Positions 25,646 through 34,690 of a stretch of 64,000 nt of DNA are shown here, piece after piece. The translations under genes and the position numbers were made by a program. Numbering within the stretch: the stretch's first letter is position 1; every line of letters begins with the position of its first letter. Location: positions 8,161 through 72,160 of the forward strand of contig DASXZD010000029.1 of assembly GCA_036502085.1 (NCBI GenBank), in the 5' to 3' direction. This DNA comes from PALSA-505 sp036502085. Lineage in GTDB: Bacteria > Actinomycetota > Actinomycetes > Streptosporangiales > Streptosporangiaceae. A model generated the notes under the pieces. That model ran no database searches. It had not been told where the DNA came from and saw nothing but the letters and a program-made list of their open reading frames with translations.

Positions 25646-27652
25646 TCAGCCGCCCGCGAAGGACTGGACGTACTGGGCGGGCGACCCCACGCCGGTGGCG
25701 TCGTCGTACCCCGGGGTGGCGCGCAGTGCCGCCGCACCCTCGCCGTTGATGCCCAGCGTCCGCAGGTAGGTGAGCATCGGGCCCTGCTTGGTGAACGGGT
25801 TGGTGTAGTTGCTGCGAACCTCGGCGATCGAGACGCCGGGACCGAACGGGTGGTCGGTGACGTCCTGGTACGCCGGGCTGCCGTACCTGGCGTAGATCAC
25901 CGGGTTGGCGAAGCCGAGCGTGAAGCCCGCGGCCTGCTGCGCGTCCGCCTCGATGCCGGCGAACACCGGGCAGGCGACGGACGTACCGCCGATGCGGCTG
26001 AGCGAGAAGGCGAAGTTCTTCCCGTTCGGCTGCAGGGTGGTCTGGCCGATCATCACGCCGGTGCTCGGGTCGGCGAGCGCCGACACGTCGGGCACCACGC
26101 GCATCGGCACGGCGCTGTGCGCGCCGTCCGGCAGGTGATGCGACAGCGAGCTGGGCACGATGCCCTTCTGGTAGAAGGGCTGGCCGTACTGGATGCTCAC
26201 GCCGCCGCCGCCGGATCCGGCGTAGAACGCCGGGTACTTGCCGGGCGGGGTGAACTGCCAGGACTTGCCGTTCTTGGCCAGCGGGTCGAGCAGCGTGCCC
26301 CAGGAGGTCTCGAACTCGTACTTGCCGCCCTTGCCGACGGCCAGGCTGGTGCCGCCCACCGACGTCACCCACGGGCTCGAGGTCGGGTAGTCCACCTGGA
26401 TCCGGTCCGAACCGCCCGGGTCCTCGGCCGGCGACTCGTAGCCGTTGTCGCCGGAGGAGAAGAAGAACCCGACACCCTCGGCCGCGCCGGCCTTGAAGAT
26501 CAGCTGGTACACGCTCTTGATCGAGGCGCCGTCCGCGGTGTTACCCCAGGAGTTGCTCACGATGCTGGCCGTGTGGTGGTTCACGATGTACGCCAGCGCG
26601 TTGGCCAGGTCGCTGTCATTGCAGCTCGCCGCCGCGACGAACCGGACGTTGGCGTCGGGCGCCTCGCCGTGTACCGCCTCCACGTCCAGCGACTCCTCGC
26701 CGTACCAGCCCTGCGCGCCGCACTCGCCGGGCTTGTTGCCGGCCTGCGTGAACGGCCGGTCCAGGTGCTGGCTGTACTGGCCGGCCCGGAACGGCTTGTC
26801 GCCGGTGGCCCGGGCGAACTTGTTCGCGTCTCCCAGCATGGTCGGCGACGCGTAGGCGTCCACGATCGCCACGGTCTGGCCCTTGCCAGTCATCCCCGAG
26901 GCGGTCACGCCGTACGCGCCGCGGACCTGAGCCGGGGTGTAACCGCAGTTGGTCCACGGCTGGTGCACGCCGTAGGCCGTCGGCTCGTTCGTCGCGATCT
27001 TCTGGGCGTAATAGCTCGAGCAGGGGTGCCCGATCCAGTAGTTCGGGCCGGGCGGCGGAAGCGACGGCTTCATCAGGTGCGGCGCCGTGTCGAGGCCGGA
27101 GACGGTGAGCACGTCAGCCGCCACGGCGCTCGGCGCGGTCGCCCATCCCCTGGGGGCACGGTAGACGTGCCCGTCCGGGCCCTTGAACATGCCAAACCGC
27201 ACGCCGAAGGCACGGCTGGCCGCGGCGACCGAGCCATGGACCGAGACGTAGCCGCCGATCCCGCGGCCGACCCAGGTCACCCTGAGCCCGGACGACCGCA
27301 CCCAGGACTCGACGGCGGCCACCTGCGCCCCGCTGGGGGCGTACCTGGCCCGCAGTTGCGCCGCGGTGAGGTAGTGCCGGTACAGGCCGCTGCCGGGCGT
27401 GGAGACCGCGGTGGCGTAGGCCGTCAGCCCGGCGGAGTCGCGCCCGGCGAGGTAAACGCGCGCGTTCACGGTGCCGCCGGTAACGGCCGCCCCGCGCCCG
27501 GTGGCCCAGGCGGGGTGAGTTTCCGCGATCGCGTGCCTAGGCGTGGATGCTTGCGCGACGGCGGCTCCGGTGAGCCCGCCGATGAGCAGCGCGCCGGCCG
27601 ATGCGGCCGCCGCGGCCGCCGCGAACGCACTTCGCCGTGGTACGTGTGGCAT
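25646..27652 (-). CDS. secreted S53-family (sedolisin/kumamolisin-like) serine carboxyl protease
   Basis: 668 residues. The N-terminal signal sequence has an Ala-rich hydrophobic core (AFAAAAAAASAGALLIGGLTGAAVA). Pro-kumamolisin propeptide spans about residues 40-200, then the subtilisin-fold catalytic domain. The Glu and Asp of the triad are in YGEESLDVEAVHG (about 317-325), and the catalytic Ser in GGTSVACPVFAGI (about 555). SNSWG is also present. S53 enzymes are active at acid pH outside the cell. It faces psuG tail to tail, with no obvious functional link to neighbours. Confidence 0.93.
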   Translation of the reverse strand: MPHVPRRSAFAAAAAAASAGALLIGGLTGAAVAQASTPRHAIAETHPAWATGRGAAVTGGTVNARVYLAGRDSAGLTAYATAVSTPGSGLYRHYLTAAQLRARYAPSGAQVAAVESWVRSSGLRVTWVGRGIGGYVSVHGSVAAASRAFGVRFGMFKGPDGHVYRAPRGWATAPSAVAADVLTVSGLDTAPHLMKPSLPPPGPNYWIGHPCSSYYAQKIATNEPTAYGVHQPWTNCGYTPAQVRGAYGVTASGMTGKGQTVAIVDAYASPTMLGDANKFARATGDKPFRAGQYSQHLDRPFTQAGNKPGECGAQGWYGEESLDVEAVHGEAPDANVRFVAAASCNDSDLANALAYIVNHHTASIVSNSWGNTADGASIKSVYQLIFKAGAAEGVGFFFSSGDNGYESPAEDPGGSDRIQVDYPTSSPWVTSVGGTSLAVGKGGKYEFETSWGTLLDPLAKNGKSWQFTPPGKYPAFYAGSGGGGVSIQYGQPFYQKGIVPSSLSHHLPDGAHSAVPMRVVPDVSALADPSTGVMIGQTTLQPNGKNFAFSLSRIGGTSVACPVFAGIEADAQQAAGFTLGFANPVIYARYGSPAYQDVTDHPFGPGVSIAEVRSNYTNPFTKQGPMLTYLRTLGINGEGAAALRATPGYDDATGVGSPAQYVQSFAGG

Positions 27653-27740
27653 GCACAGTCCTTTCCTCTTTAAGGCCTCCTGGCCTCTACAGTCTGCACC
27701 GCCGCCGACGGTCTGGTGAGCTTCGGGGAGGGGGCAGCGG

Positions 27741-27746
27741 TAGCGT
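27741..27746 (+). promoter_or_regulatory. -10 box of a leaderless promoter
   Basis: TAGCGT ends seven bases before ATG 27754; no Shine-Dalgarno is present. Confidence 0.45.
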
Positions 27747-27753
27747 GGCGGGC

Positions 27754-28773
27754 ATGGCAGGTGTGCTGGCCGGCGGGTATCACGGGCCGCCCGTGCTCAC
27801 GCTGGCGCGCGCGTTCAGCTCCTGGACGTTCGACCCGTGGGTGTGCGCGTTCGTGCTGCTGGCCGGCGGCTGCTACCTGGCCGCGGTCCGGCGGGCCCGC
27901 CGGACCGGCGCGCCGTGGCCGCTCGCGCGCGCCGTGAGCTTCGTCGGCGCGGGCCTGGGCATGCTGGTCATCGCGACGATGTCGTGGACCGGCGCGTACG
28001 CCCCGGTGCTGTTTTACGCCCGGGCCGCGCAGACCATCGTGCTGCTGCTGGTCGTGCCGCTGTTCCTGGCGCTGGGGCGGCCGATCACGCTGGCCGTCAC
28101 GGTCCTCCCCGTACCGTTCGGAAAACTAATTAATGCCACGATCCGCAGTCGTGCAGCCAAGGTCCTCACCTTCCCCGCGCTGGTCACTCCCGTGCTCGTG
28201 GTCGTGCCGTTTCTGGTGTACTTCACGTCCTGGTACTCGGCGTACTTCCACAGCAGCGTGGTGCGCGAGCTCACTTACCTGGCGCTGATGGCCCCCGGGT
28301 TCGCGTTCTTCTGGACGTTGCTGCGGGTGGACCCGGTGCCCAAGGAGTACCCGTACCTGGTGTCGCTGTGGATCACGGGCGTCGAGGTGATCGGGGACGC
28401 CATCCTCGGCGTCGCGGTGATCGGCGACGCGCACCTGATCGGCGGCGCTTACTACCAGGCGCTGGCCCGGCCGTGGGGTCCCAGCCTGCGGTTCGACCAG
28501 ATGCTCGGCGGCGGGACGCTGTGGGTGCTCGGCGACATCGTGGGGCTGCCGTTCCTGGCGGCTCAGCTCATCCACATGATCAGGGAAGACGAGGCGGACG
28601 CGGCGGTGATCGACGCCGAGCTCGATGCCAGCGATGCCAGCGATGCCAGCCAAGCCAGCGCCGGAGCCGCAGTCGTCGGGCCGGCCAGCCCGCCGGCCGC
28701 CCAGCCGTGGTGGGAATCCGACCCGCGGTTCACCAGCCGGTTCAAGCCGGCCGACGATCAGGCAGGGGACTAA
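27754..28773 (+). CDS. ctaG: CtaG-family (caa3-type) cytochrome c oxidase assembly protein
   Basis: 339-residue integral membrane protein with about seven helices (VCAFVLLAGGCYLAAV, IVLLLVVPLFLALG, VTPVLVVVPFLVYFTSWY and others). It matches the caa3_CtaG family, linked to copper insertion or assembly of heme-copper oxidases. Its location 0.5 kb upstream of ctaC supports this. The cytoplasmic tail contains a DASDASDASQAS repeat from a GATGCCAGC triplication and is otherwise disordered. ATG 27754 appears leaderless. The stop lies inside a 9-bp tandem repeat. Confidence 0.88.
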   Translation: MAGVLAGGYHGPPVLTLARAFSSWTFDPWVCAFVLLAGGCYLAAVRRARRTGAPWPLARAVSFVGAGLGMLVIATMSWTGAYAPVLFYARAAQTIVLLLVVPLFLALGRPITLAVTVLPVPFGKLINATIRSRAAKVLTFPALVTPVLVVVPFLVYFTSWYSAYFHSSVVRELTYLALMAPGFAFFWTLLRVDPVPKEYPYLVSLWITGVEVIGDAILGVAVIGDAHLIGGAYYQALARPWGPSLRFDQMLGGGTLWVLGDIVGLPFLAAQLIHMIREDEADAAVIDAELDASDASDASQASAGAAVVGPASPPAAQPWWESDPRFTSRFKPADDQAGD

Positions 28774-28791
28774 AGGGACTAAAGGGACTAG
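28766..28791. repeat. 9-bp tandem repeat spanning two convergent stop codons
   Basis: GGGACTAAA, GGGACTAAA, GGGACTAG. The first TAA is the ctaG stop; the CTA at 28788-28790 is the tusA stop read from the other strand. Confidence 0.95.
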
Positions 28792-29036
28792 TAGCAGCGG
28801 CGGACCAGGAACGACCAGCCGCGCGGCAGCACCGTCTCCACCACGAACTCCTGGGACTTCATCCCGCACCAGGCCGGCACGTCGGTCCTGGCGGCCGGGT
28901 CGTCGGCGAGCACGGAGACGGTCGAGCCGATCGGCACCTCCCTGATCCGCTCGGCGAGCATGATGATGGGAATGGGGCACTTGCGGCCCAGGGCGTCGAT
29001 CGTGAGCGCCGGAAAGGGCGGTGTGGCGGCGGTCAT
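28788..29036 (-). CDS. tusA: TusA-family sulfurtransferase
   Basis: 82 residues, two-layer alpha/beta sulfur carrier. The active cysteine is C20 in KCPIPI (CPxP motif). The second half (GSTVSVLADDPAARTDVPAWCGM) is typical of the family. It could deliver sulfur for thiolation or cofactor synthesis; the place beside oxidase assembly genes does not define its target. Convergent with ctaG. Confidence 0.9.
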   Translation of the reverse strand: MTAATPPFPALTIDALGRKCPIPIIMLAERIREVPIGSTVSVLADDPAARTDVPAWCGMKSQEFVVETVLPRGWSFLVRRCY

Positions 29037-29225
29037 GTGGTCACCTCAGTCCCATCCTGTACCGAAGCATGCACGCTGCGTGCGGAGAAACTGTAACCCG
29101 CTGCCGGATCTTGCTCCGCCCGCCCCGGTGATAGCGATACCCGCACCAGACGCCGGATAAGCGCGGGCGCCGGGTAAGCACGCTAAAGCGCGGGGGTCGG
29201 CTCATGAACCGGTCGCGGTTCGCGG

Positions 29226-29231
29226 TACTGT
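29226..29231 (+). promoter_or_regulatory. putative -10 box of the ctaCDF operon
   Basis: TACTGT would start transcription near 29238, giving a 24-base leader that holds the strong AGGAGGAG at 29248-29255. Confidence 0.45.
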
Positions 29232-29261
29232 TTCCACGACACGCTGTAGGAGGAGTCACCG

Positions 29262-30041
29262 ATGCGTCGCAAGGCACTGTACGGCGCGGCGCTGTGCGCG
29301 CTGATGGTTGCCGTGTCCGGCTGCACGAACAATCAGTTCACCAGGCTGGGCTGGCCCAATCCCATCACCAAGCAGGGCAAGGTCATGCTCACGCTCTGGC
29401 AGGGCTCCTGGATCGCGGCGCTCGCCGTGGGCGCGCTGGTCTGGGGGATCATCCTGTGGGCGTGCATCTTCCACCGGAAGAAGAATGACGATCTGCCGGC
29501 CCAGGTGCGCTACAACCTGCCGATCGAGATGCTCTACACGATCGTGCCGTTCATCCTCATCGCGGTGCTGTTCTACTTCACCGCGAAGGACGAGAACTAC
29601 GTCGATAAGGTCGCGGCGCACCCCGATGTGACCATCGACGTGACCGGGTTCCAGTGGAGCTGGCAGTTCAGCTACCCGCAGTACAAGGTGCCCGGCTCGA
29701 AGGCCGGCGAGGTGACGCTGATCGGCCAGCCGTACCCGGGCCCGCTGCCGGTGCTGGAGATGCCGGCGAACCGCTCCGTCGAGTTCCGGCTGAACTCGCT
29801 CGACGTGGTGCACTCCTTCTGGGTGCCCGCGTTCCTGTTCAAGCGGGACGTCATCCCGGATCACACCAACTTCTTCCAGGTCACCGCGACCAAGACCGGC
29901 TGGTACATCGGCCACTGCACCGAGCTATGCGGCGTTTACCACAGCCTGATGCTGTTCAAGGTGCACATCGTGACCCCCCAGCAGTTCCAGCAGGACATGA
30001 AAGCCAAGCAGATACAGCAGCAGGCCGGAGGTGTGCAATGA
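29262..30041 (+). CDS. ctaC: cytochrome c oxidase subunit II (aa3)
   Basis: 259 residues. A lipoprotein signal with lipobox SGC (C21) anchors it; two membrane helices follow (IAALAVGALVWGIILWACIF and MLYTIVPFILIAVLFYF). The periplasmic cupredoxin domain carries the dinuclear CuA site: H184, C219, C223, H227 and M230 (GHCTELCGVYHSLM). It accepts electrons from the diheme QcrC in the bcc-aa3 supercomplex. It overlaps ctaD by ATGA. Confidence 0.97.
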   Translation: MRRKALYGAALCALMVAVSGCTNNQFTRLGWPNPITKQGKVMLTLWQGSWIAALAVGALVWGIILWACIFHRKKNDDLPAQVRYNLPIEMLYTIVPFILIAVLFYFTAKDENYVDKVAAHPDVTIDVTGFQWSWQFSYPQYKVPGSKAGEVTLIGQPYPGPLPVLEMPANRSVEFRLNSLDVVHSFWVPAFLFKRDVIPDHTNFFQVTATKTGWYIGHCTELCGVYHSLMLFKVHIVTPQQFQQDMKAKQIQQQAGGVQ

Positions 30042-31762
30042 CCGCGGCTGACCCGACCGCCGGCGGACAGTACGCTCAGTACGCCACGCTAAGCAGGCCC
30101 AGCAAAGGCTCCACGCTCGCGTCCTGGCTGTCTTCTACTGACCATAAGGTCATTGGCTACCTGTACCTGATCACGTCGTTCTGCTTCTTCCTGTTCGCCG
30201 GCATCCTGGCGATGATCATGCGGGCCCAGCTGATGGGACCGAACAATCACCTGGTGTCCGAGCAGCAGTACAACGAGCTGTTCACCATGCACGGCACGAT
30301 CATGCTGCTGCTGTTCGCCACGCCGCTGTTCGTCGGGTTCACCAACGTGGTCATGCCGCTGCAGATCGGCGCGCCCGATGTGGCCTTTCCCCGGCTGAAC
30401 CTGCTCAGCTACTACATGTTCACCTTCGGCGGATTGATCCTGGTTTTTAGCTTCCTTACGCCGGGTGGCTCAGCTTCGTTCGGATGGTACGCATATGCCC
30501 CGCTGACCAGCTCGGTGTACTCGCCGGGTATTGGCGCGGACATGTGGATCATGGGTCTGGTGCTGTCCGGCTTCAGCACGATCCTGGGCGGCGTCAACTT
30601 CGTCACCACGATCTTCTGCATGCGGGCGCCGGGCATGACGATGTTCCGGATGCCGATCTTCACCTGGAACGCGCTGCTCACCAGCGTGCTGGTCTTGCTG
30701 GCCTTCCCCGTGCTCGCCGCGGCGCTGCTGGTGCTGGAGATCGACCGCAAGCTCGGCGCGCACGTGTTCGACGCCTCCAGCGGCGGCGCGCTGCTCTGGC
30801 AGAACCTGTTCTGGTTCTTCGGCCATCCCGAGGTGTATATCGTCGCCTTGCCTTTCTTCGGGATAATCACAGAAGTGCTACCGGTGTTCAGCCGCAAGCC
30901 GCTCTTCGGCTATAAGGGCCTGGTCGCCGCGACGATCTCGATCGCCGGCCTGTCGATGACCGTGTGGGCGCACCACATGTTCACCACCGGCGCGGTGCTG
31001 CTGCCGTTCTTCTCGTTCATGACGTTCCTGATCGCGATCCCGACCGGGGTGAAGTTCTTCAACTGGGCCGGCACGATGTGGCGAGGCCAGCTGACATTCG
31101 AGCCAGCCATGCTGTTCTCCATCGGGTTCCTGGTCACATTCCTGTTCGGCGGCCTGACCGGCATCATCCTCGCGTCACCGCCGCTGGACTTCCACGTCAG
31201 CGACACCTACTTTGTCGTGGCGCACTTCCACTATGTCCTGTTCGGCACCGTGGTGTTCGCGATGTTCTCCGGCTTCTATTTCTGGTGGCCGAAGATGACC
31301 GGCAAGATGCTCAACAACAGGCTGGGCAAGCTGCACTTCTGGACCCTGTTCTTCGGTTTCCACGGGACGTTCCTGGTGCAGCACTGGCTGGGCGTCATCG
31401 GCATGCCGCGGCGCATCGCGCACTACCCCGACCTGGCGGCCGTCGCGACCACGCTGAACGACGTCTCCAGCATCAGCTCGTTCGTCCTTGGCGCGTCCAC
31501 GTTCTTCTTCCTGTACAACGTGTACCGGACCGCGCGGTTCGGCGAGAGGGTCACCGCCGACGACCCGTGGGGCCACTCCAACTCGCTGGAGTGGGCGACG
31601 TCCTGCCCGCCGCCGCGGCACAACTTCACCAAGATGCCGCGGATCAGGTCCGAGCGGCCGGCCTTCGACCTGCACTACCCGCACGTGAAGCAGGGGAGAT
31701 CGTCCCTAGGGGTCAAACAGTCCCTCACCGTCGGCACCGGAGGGGTTTCTGATGAAGGTTGA
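30038..31762 (+). CDS. ctaD: cytochrome c oxidase subunit I (aa3)
   Basis: 574 residues with twelve membrane helices. It binds heme a, heme a3 and CuB and reduces O2 while pumping protons. The His-Tyr crosslink pair is in GHPEVYI (H263, Y267), and further CuB ligands in VWAHHMFTTG. MHGTIMLLLFATP contains the heme a ligand. ATG 30038 overlaps the ctaC stop. The last codons overlap the ctaF start, with a rather long soluble C terminus (SLGVKQSLTVGTGGVSDEG). Confidence 0.97.
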   Translation: MTAADPTAGGQYAQYATLSRPSKGSTLASWLSSTDHKVIGYLYLITSFCFFLFAGILAMIMRAQLMGPNNHLVSEQQYNELFTMHGTIMLLLFATPLFVGFTNVVMPLQIGAPDVAFPRLNLLSYYMFTFGGLILVFSFLTPGGSASFGWYAYAPLTSSVYSPGIGADMWIMGLVLSGFSTILGGVNFVTTIFCMRAPGMTMFRMPIFTWNALLTSVLVLLAFPVLAAALLVLEIDRKLGAHVFDASSGGALLWQNLFWFFGHPEVYIVALPFFGIITEVLPVFSRKPLFGYKGLVAATISIAGLSMTVWAHHMFTTGAVLLPFFSFMTFLIAIPTGVKFFNWAGTMWRGQLTFEPAMLFSIGFLVTFLFGGLTGIILASPPLDFHVSDTYFVVAHFHYVLFGTVVFAMFSGFYFWWPKMTGKMLNNRLGKLHFWTLFFGFHGTFLVQHWLGVIGMPRRIAHYPDLAAVATTLNDVSSISSFVLGASTFFFLYNVYRTARFGERVTADDPWGHSNSLEWATSCPPPRHNFTKMPRIRSERPAFDLHYPHVKQGRSSLGVKQSLTVGTGGVSDEG

Positions 31763-32147
31763 GGGCGGGCTTTTCATCGGCTGCGCGGTGTTCTTCGGCG
31801 CGATGGACATCGTGTACTGGTACTTCTCGCACGATCCGACCGGTACTACCGCGCTCGCGCTGGCCGTCGGGCTCGCGTTCCTGACCGGGTTCTACGTCCT
31901 GTTCACCGGGCGGCGGCTGCCAAGGCGGCCGGAGGACGACCAGCAGGGCGAGATCGAGCAGGGCACCGGCGAGATGGGCTTCTTCAGCCCGCACAGCTGG
32001 TGGCCGCTGTTCCTCGGGCTCTCCTGCGGCCTGGCCGCCGTGGGCAGCGCGATCGGCTGGTGGCTGTTCCTGCTCGGCATGCTCTGCGTCATGTTCACGG
32101 CGATCGGCTTCGTGTTCGAGTACTACCGGGGCGAGTTCGCGCACTGA
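31752..32147 (+). CDS. ctaF: cytochrome c oxidase subunit IV, actinobacterial type
   Basis: 131 residues with four hydrophobic helices (KVEGGLFIGCAVFFGAMDIVYWYF, ALALAVGLAFLTGFYVLF, WWPLFLGLSCGLAAVGSAIGWWLF, MLCVMFTAIGFVFEYY). Actinobacterial CtaF is part of the bcc-aa3 supercomplex. Translation is probably coupled to ctaD (11-base overlap). Confidence 0.93.
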   Translation: MKVEGGLFIGCAVFFGAMDIVYWYFSHDPTGTTALALAVGLAFLTGFYVLFTGRRLPRRPEDDQQGEIEQGTGEMGFFSPHSWWPLFLGLSCGLAAVGSAIGWWLFLLGMLCVMFTAIGFVFEYYRGEFAH

Positions 32148-32217
32148 TCCCGGCTTGGCGCCGGGGCGGAGGATGGCCGCTGCGCCTCGGCGGCTGCGTG
32201 GTGTCGGCGCGTCGCGG

Positions 32218-32889
32218 CTACGCCGTGACCAGGCCGGCCTGGTAGGCCATGATGACCAGCTGGATGCGATCGCGGCAGTTCAGCTTGGTCAGCAGGTGCC
32301 CGACGTGCGTCTTGGCCGTCGCCGGGCTGATGCACAGCTGGCCGGCGATCTCGCCGTTGGACAAGCCCCCGGCCACCAGCCGCAGCACCTCGCGCTCCCG
32401 GTCGGTCAGGCTGCCCAGCCCCGCCGGCGGCGCGGCGGCCTGCGGCCGCTCCGGGGCGGGCCGCTGGGTGAACTCGCCCAGCAGGCGGCGGGTGACGCTG
32501 GGCGCCAGCAGCGCGTCGCCGGCCGAGATCACCCGGATCGCGCTGAGCAGGTCGGTCGGCATCGTGTCCTTGAGCAGGAAGCCGCTGGCTCCCGCCCGCA
32601 GCGCGGCGTAGACGTACTCGTCCAGGTCGAACGTGGTCAGGATGAGCACGTGCACGCCGCTCGTCTGCGCCCCGCTGGTGATCTGCCGGGTGGCCTCGAT
32701 GCCGTCCATGACCGGCATCCGGACGTCCATCAGCACCACGTCGGGCTGGGCGCCGCGGGTCACCTGCACCGCTTCGGCGCCGTTGGCGGCCTCTCCGACG
32801 ACGGTGAAGCCCGGTGTGGCGGCGATGATGCCGCAGAACCCCACCCGGACCAGGGCCTGGTCGTCGGCGACGACCACCCGGATCGTCAC
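32218..32889 (-). CDS. NarL/LuxR-family response regulator
   Basis: 223 residues. Receiver domain with phosphoacceptor D55 (VVLMDVRMP), acidic DD at 9-10, T85/T86 and K107. C-terminal LuxR helix-turn-helix (LTDREREVLRLVAGGLSNGEIA, SPATAKTHVGHLLTKL). Start GTG at 32889 overlaps the stop of the sensor kinase gene (GTGA), so the pair is one operon. It probably controls the divergent ABC transporter operon at 34691. Confidence 0.95.
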   Translation of the reverse strand: MTIRVVVADDQALVRVGFCGIIAATPGFTVVGEAANGAEAVQVTRGAQPDVVLMDVRMPVMDGIEATRQITSGAQTSGVHVLILTTFDLDEYVYAALRAGASGFLLKDTMPTDLLSAIRVISAGDALLAPSVTRRLLGEFTQRPAPERPQAAAPPAGLGSLTDREREVLRLVAGGLSNGEIAGQLCISPATAKTHVGHLLTKLNCRDRIQLVIMAYQAGLVTA

Positions 32890-34448
32890 GGCGCGTCAGC
32901 CCCCCGCGGCAACTGCGGCAGCCTCGCATCATCGCCGAGCGGCAGCCGCGCGGTCACCCGGAAGCCCAGGCCGGGCACCGGTCCCGCGCTGAGCTCGCCG
33001 CCGTACAGGCCGACCCGCTCGCGCATTCCGATCAGGCCGTGACCTCCCGAAGCCTCGGCGAACCCGGCCGGGTCGGGCTCGCGGACCCCGGCCGGGACCA
33101 GGCAGCCCTGCCCGTCGTCGGTGACCTCGACGGTCACGTCGTCGCCGGTGTAGCTGATGACGACCCGGCAGCAGGAGGCGGCCGCGTGCTTGACCACGTT
33201 GGTCAGCGCCTCCTGCACGATGCGGAACGCCGACAGGTCGATCCCGGGGGGCAGCTCCCGGTGGCGGCCGAGCATCTCGACCTCGACCCGCACCCCGGTG
33301 TTGCTGATCCGCGTCACCAGCCGGTCCAGGTCGGCGAGCCCGGGGGCCGGCATGAGCGGCGCCGGCTCTACTGACCTGGGCTCGACTGACCTGCCGCGCT
33401 CGCGTCCCGTCCGGCCGCCGTCTGCGGCACGGTCACCGGCACGGTCGCCGCCCCCGGGGCCATTCGGCCTGCCCGGGCTGCCGAGCCCGCGCAGGCCGCC
33501 GAGCCCGCCTGTCCGGTCCTGTCCGTCCGTCCGGCTCTGCCCGCTCGTCCGGTCCTGTCCGTCCGCGAGCGCGCCATCCTGGCCTGGCCCGCGGTCTGCC
33601 TCGCTGTCCGCCGCGGGGGCTGCCCCGCTGCCTGCCGTGGCCGAGGTGAGTTCCGGCTGGCGCAGCACGCCGAGCATCCGGCGCATCTCCGCGAGCGCCT
33701 CGCGGCTCGTGCTCTGGATGGCCCCGAGCGCCTCGCGGGCCTGCGCGGGCTGCGCGTCGATCACGTGCCGGCCGTAGCCCGCCTGCACCGCGATCACGGT
33801 CATGCTGTGCGCGACCACGTCGTGCAGCTCGCGGGCGATCCGCAGCCGCTCCTCGGTGACCGCGCTACTCGTCGCCTGCTCGCGCAGCTGCACGGCGTAG
33901 GCGCGCCGCTGCCCCACTGTGTAGCCGAACGTCCAGGTAATGATCACGATGAACGCGGGCGGGATGACGTAGCTGGCCGGCCCCCCGGGGCCCCTGTCGT
34001 ACGCGGCCTCGATCACGAGCAGGGCCAGCAGCGTCAGGAGCGCGAGGAGCGCTACCTTCCGCCGGGAAACGGCGGCCACCAGGTAGAGCAGGTAGGCGGA
34101 CGGCAGGTAGTAGTACGGGGCGTTCACGGTCGGGACCAGGATTGTCGCGAGCGTGGCCGCCGCCACAGCCAAGCCGAAGGCGATCAGCGGCTTGCGGCGG
34201 CGCAGCGCCACGGGCAGGGACATGGACACGGCCAGCACGAAGGCGGGCAGCGGAGTGGCCGACATCAGCCGCGGCGCCCCGTTGGAGGCCAGCAACCCGT
34301 GCCGGATGCTGACGACCAGCCCCAGGGTGAACAGCCCGGCGGCGAGCGCGTCGAGCCCCACCCAGTGGGCCGGGCGCAGGCGCTTGGTCAGCGGCGGCCG
34401 GGGGAGGCGCGGCGGCCGGGCCGCGGCCGGCGGCCATTGAGAGTCCAC
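32886..34448 (-). CDS. sensor histidine kinase (HisKA_3 type)
   Basis: 520 residues from GTG 34448. Four to six membrane helices in the first 170 residues, then the dimerisation/phosphoacceptor motif RIARELHDVVAHS. The HATPase domain has NVVKHAA (N box), DDGQG and GGHGLIGMRERV. Between them lies an unusual ~95-residue Gly/Asp/Arg low-complexity linker (GQDRTSGQSRTDGQDRTGG, RSVEPRSVEPAP). A TACGGT hexamer six bases before the GTG suggests a leaderless message. It is divergent from the ABC genes. Confidence 0.92.
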   Translation of the reverse strand: MDSQWPPAAARPPRLPRPPLTKRLRPAHWVGLDALAAGLFTLGLVVSIRHGLLASNGAPRLMSATPLPAFVLAVSMSLPVALRRRKPLIAFGLAVAAATLATILVPTVNAPYYYLPSAYLLYLVAAVSRRKVALLALLTLLALLVIEAAYDRGPGGPASYVIPPAFIVIITWTFGYTVGQRRAYAVQLREQATSSAVTEERLRIARELHDVVAHSMTVIAVQAGYGRHVIDAQPAQAREALGAIQSTSREALAEMRRMLGVLRQPELTSATAGSGAAPAADSEADRGPGQDGALADGQDRTSGQSRTDGQDRTGGLGGLRGLGSPGRPNGPGGGDRAGDRAADGGRTGRERGRSVEPRSVEPAPLMPAPGLADLDRLVTRISNTGVRVEVEMLGRHRELPPGIDLSAFRIVQEALTNVVKHAAASCCRVVISYTGDDVTVEVTDDGQGCLVPAGVREPDPAGFAEASGGHGLIGMRERVGLYGGELSAGPVPGLGFRVTARLPLGDDARLPQLPRGADAP

Positions 34449-34454
34449 GCACCT

Positions 34455-34460
34455 ACCGTA
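34455..34460 (-). promoter_or_regulatory. -10 box of a leaderless promoter for the sensor kinase
   Basis: On the minus strand TACGGT is followed by six bases and the GTG start. Confidence 0.4.
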
Positions 34461-34690
34461 ACCGCAGCTGGCCGCCCTGACGTCAGCCTGCAGGCGTAGG
34501 CTGCCAGGCTCATCGGCGCCGGGACAGTCCAGCGGGCGTACGCGAAAGATCATCCTGCGGGGCGACGACGGCGAAGGCCAGGCACGGCACGCTAGGTACG
34601 CCGCAACGGGGGCGTCGGCCGGCCGGCCGGACCGGTCCCGGCCGGCCAACAGCGGCCAGCGGGCGAGGAAAACGAAAGCGAGGACAGGCC

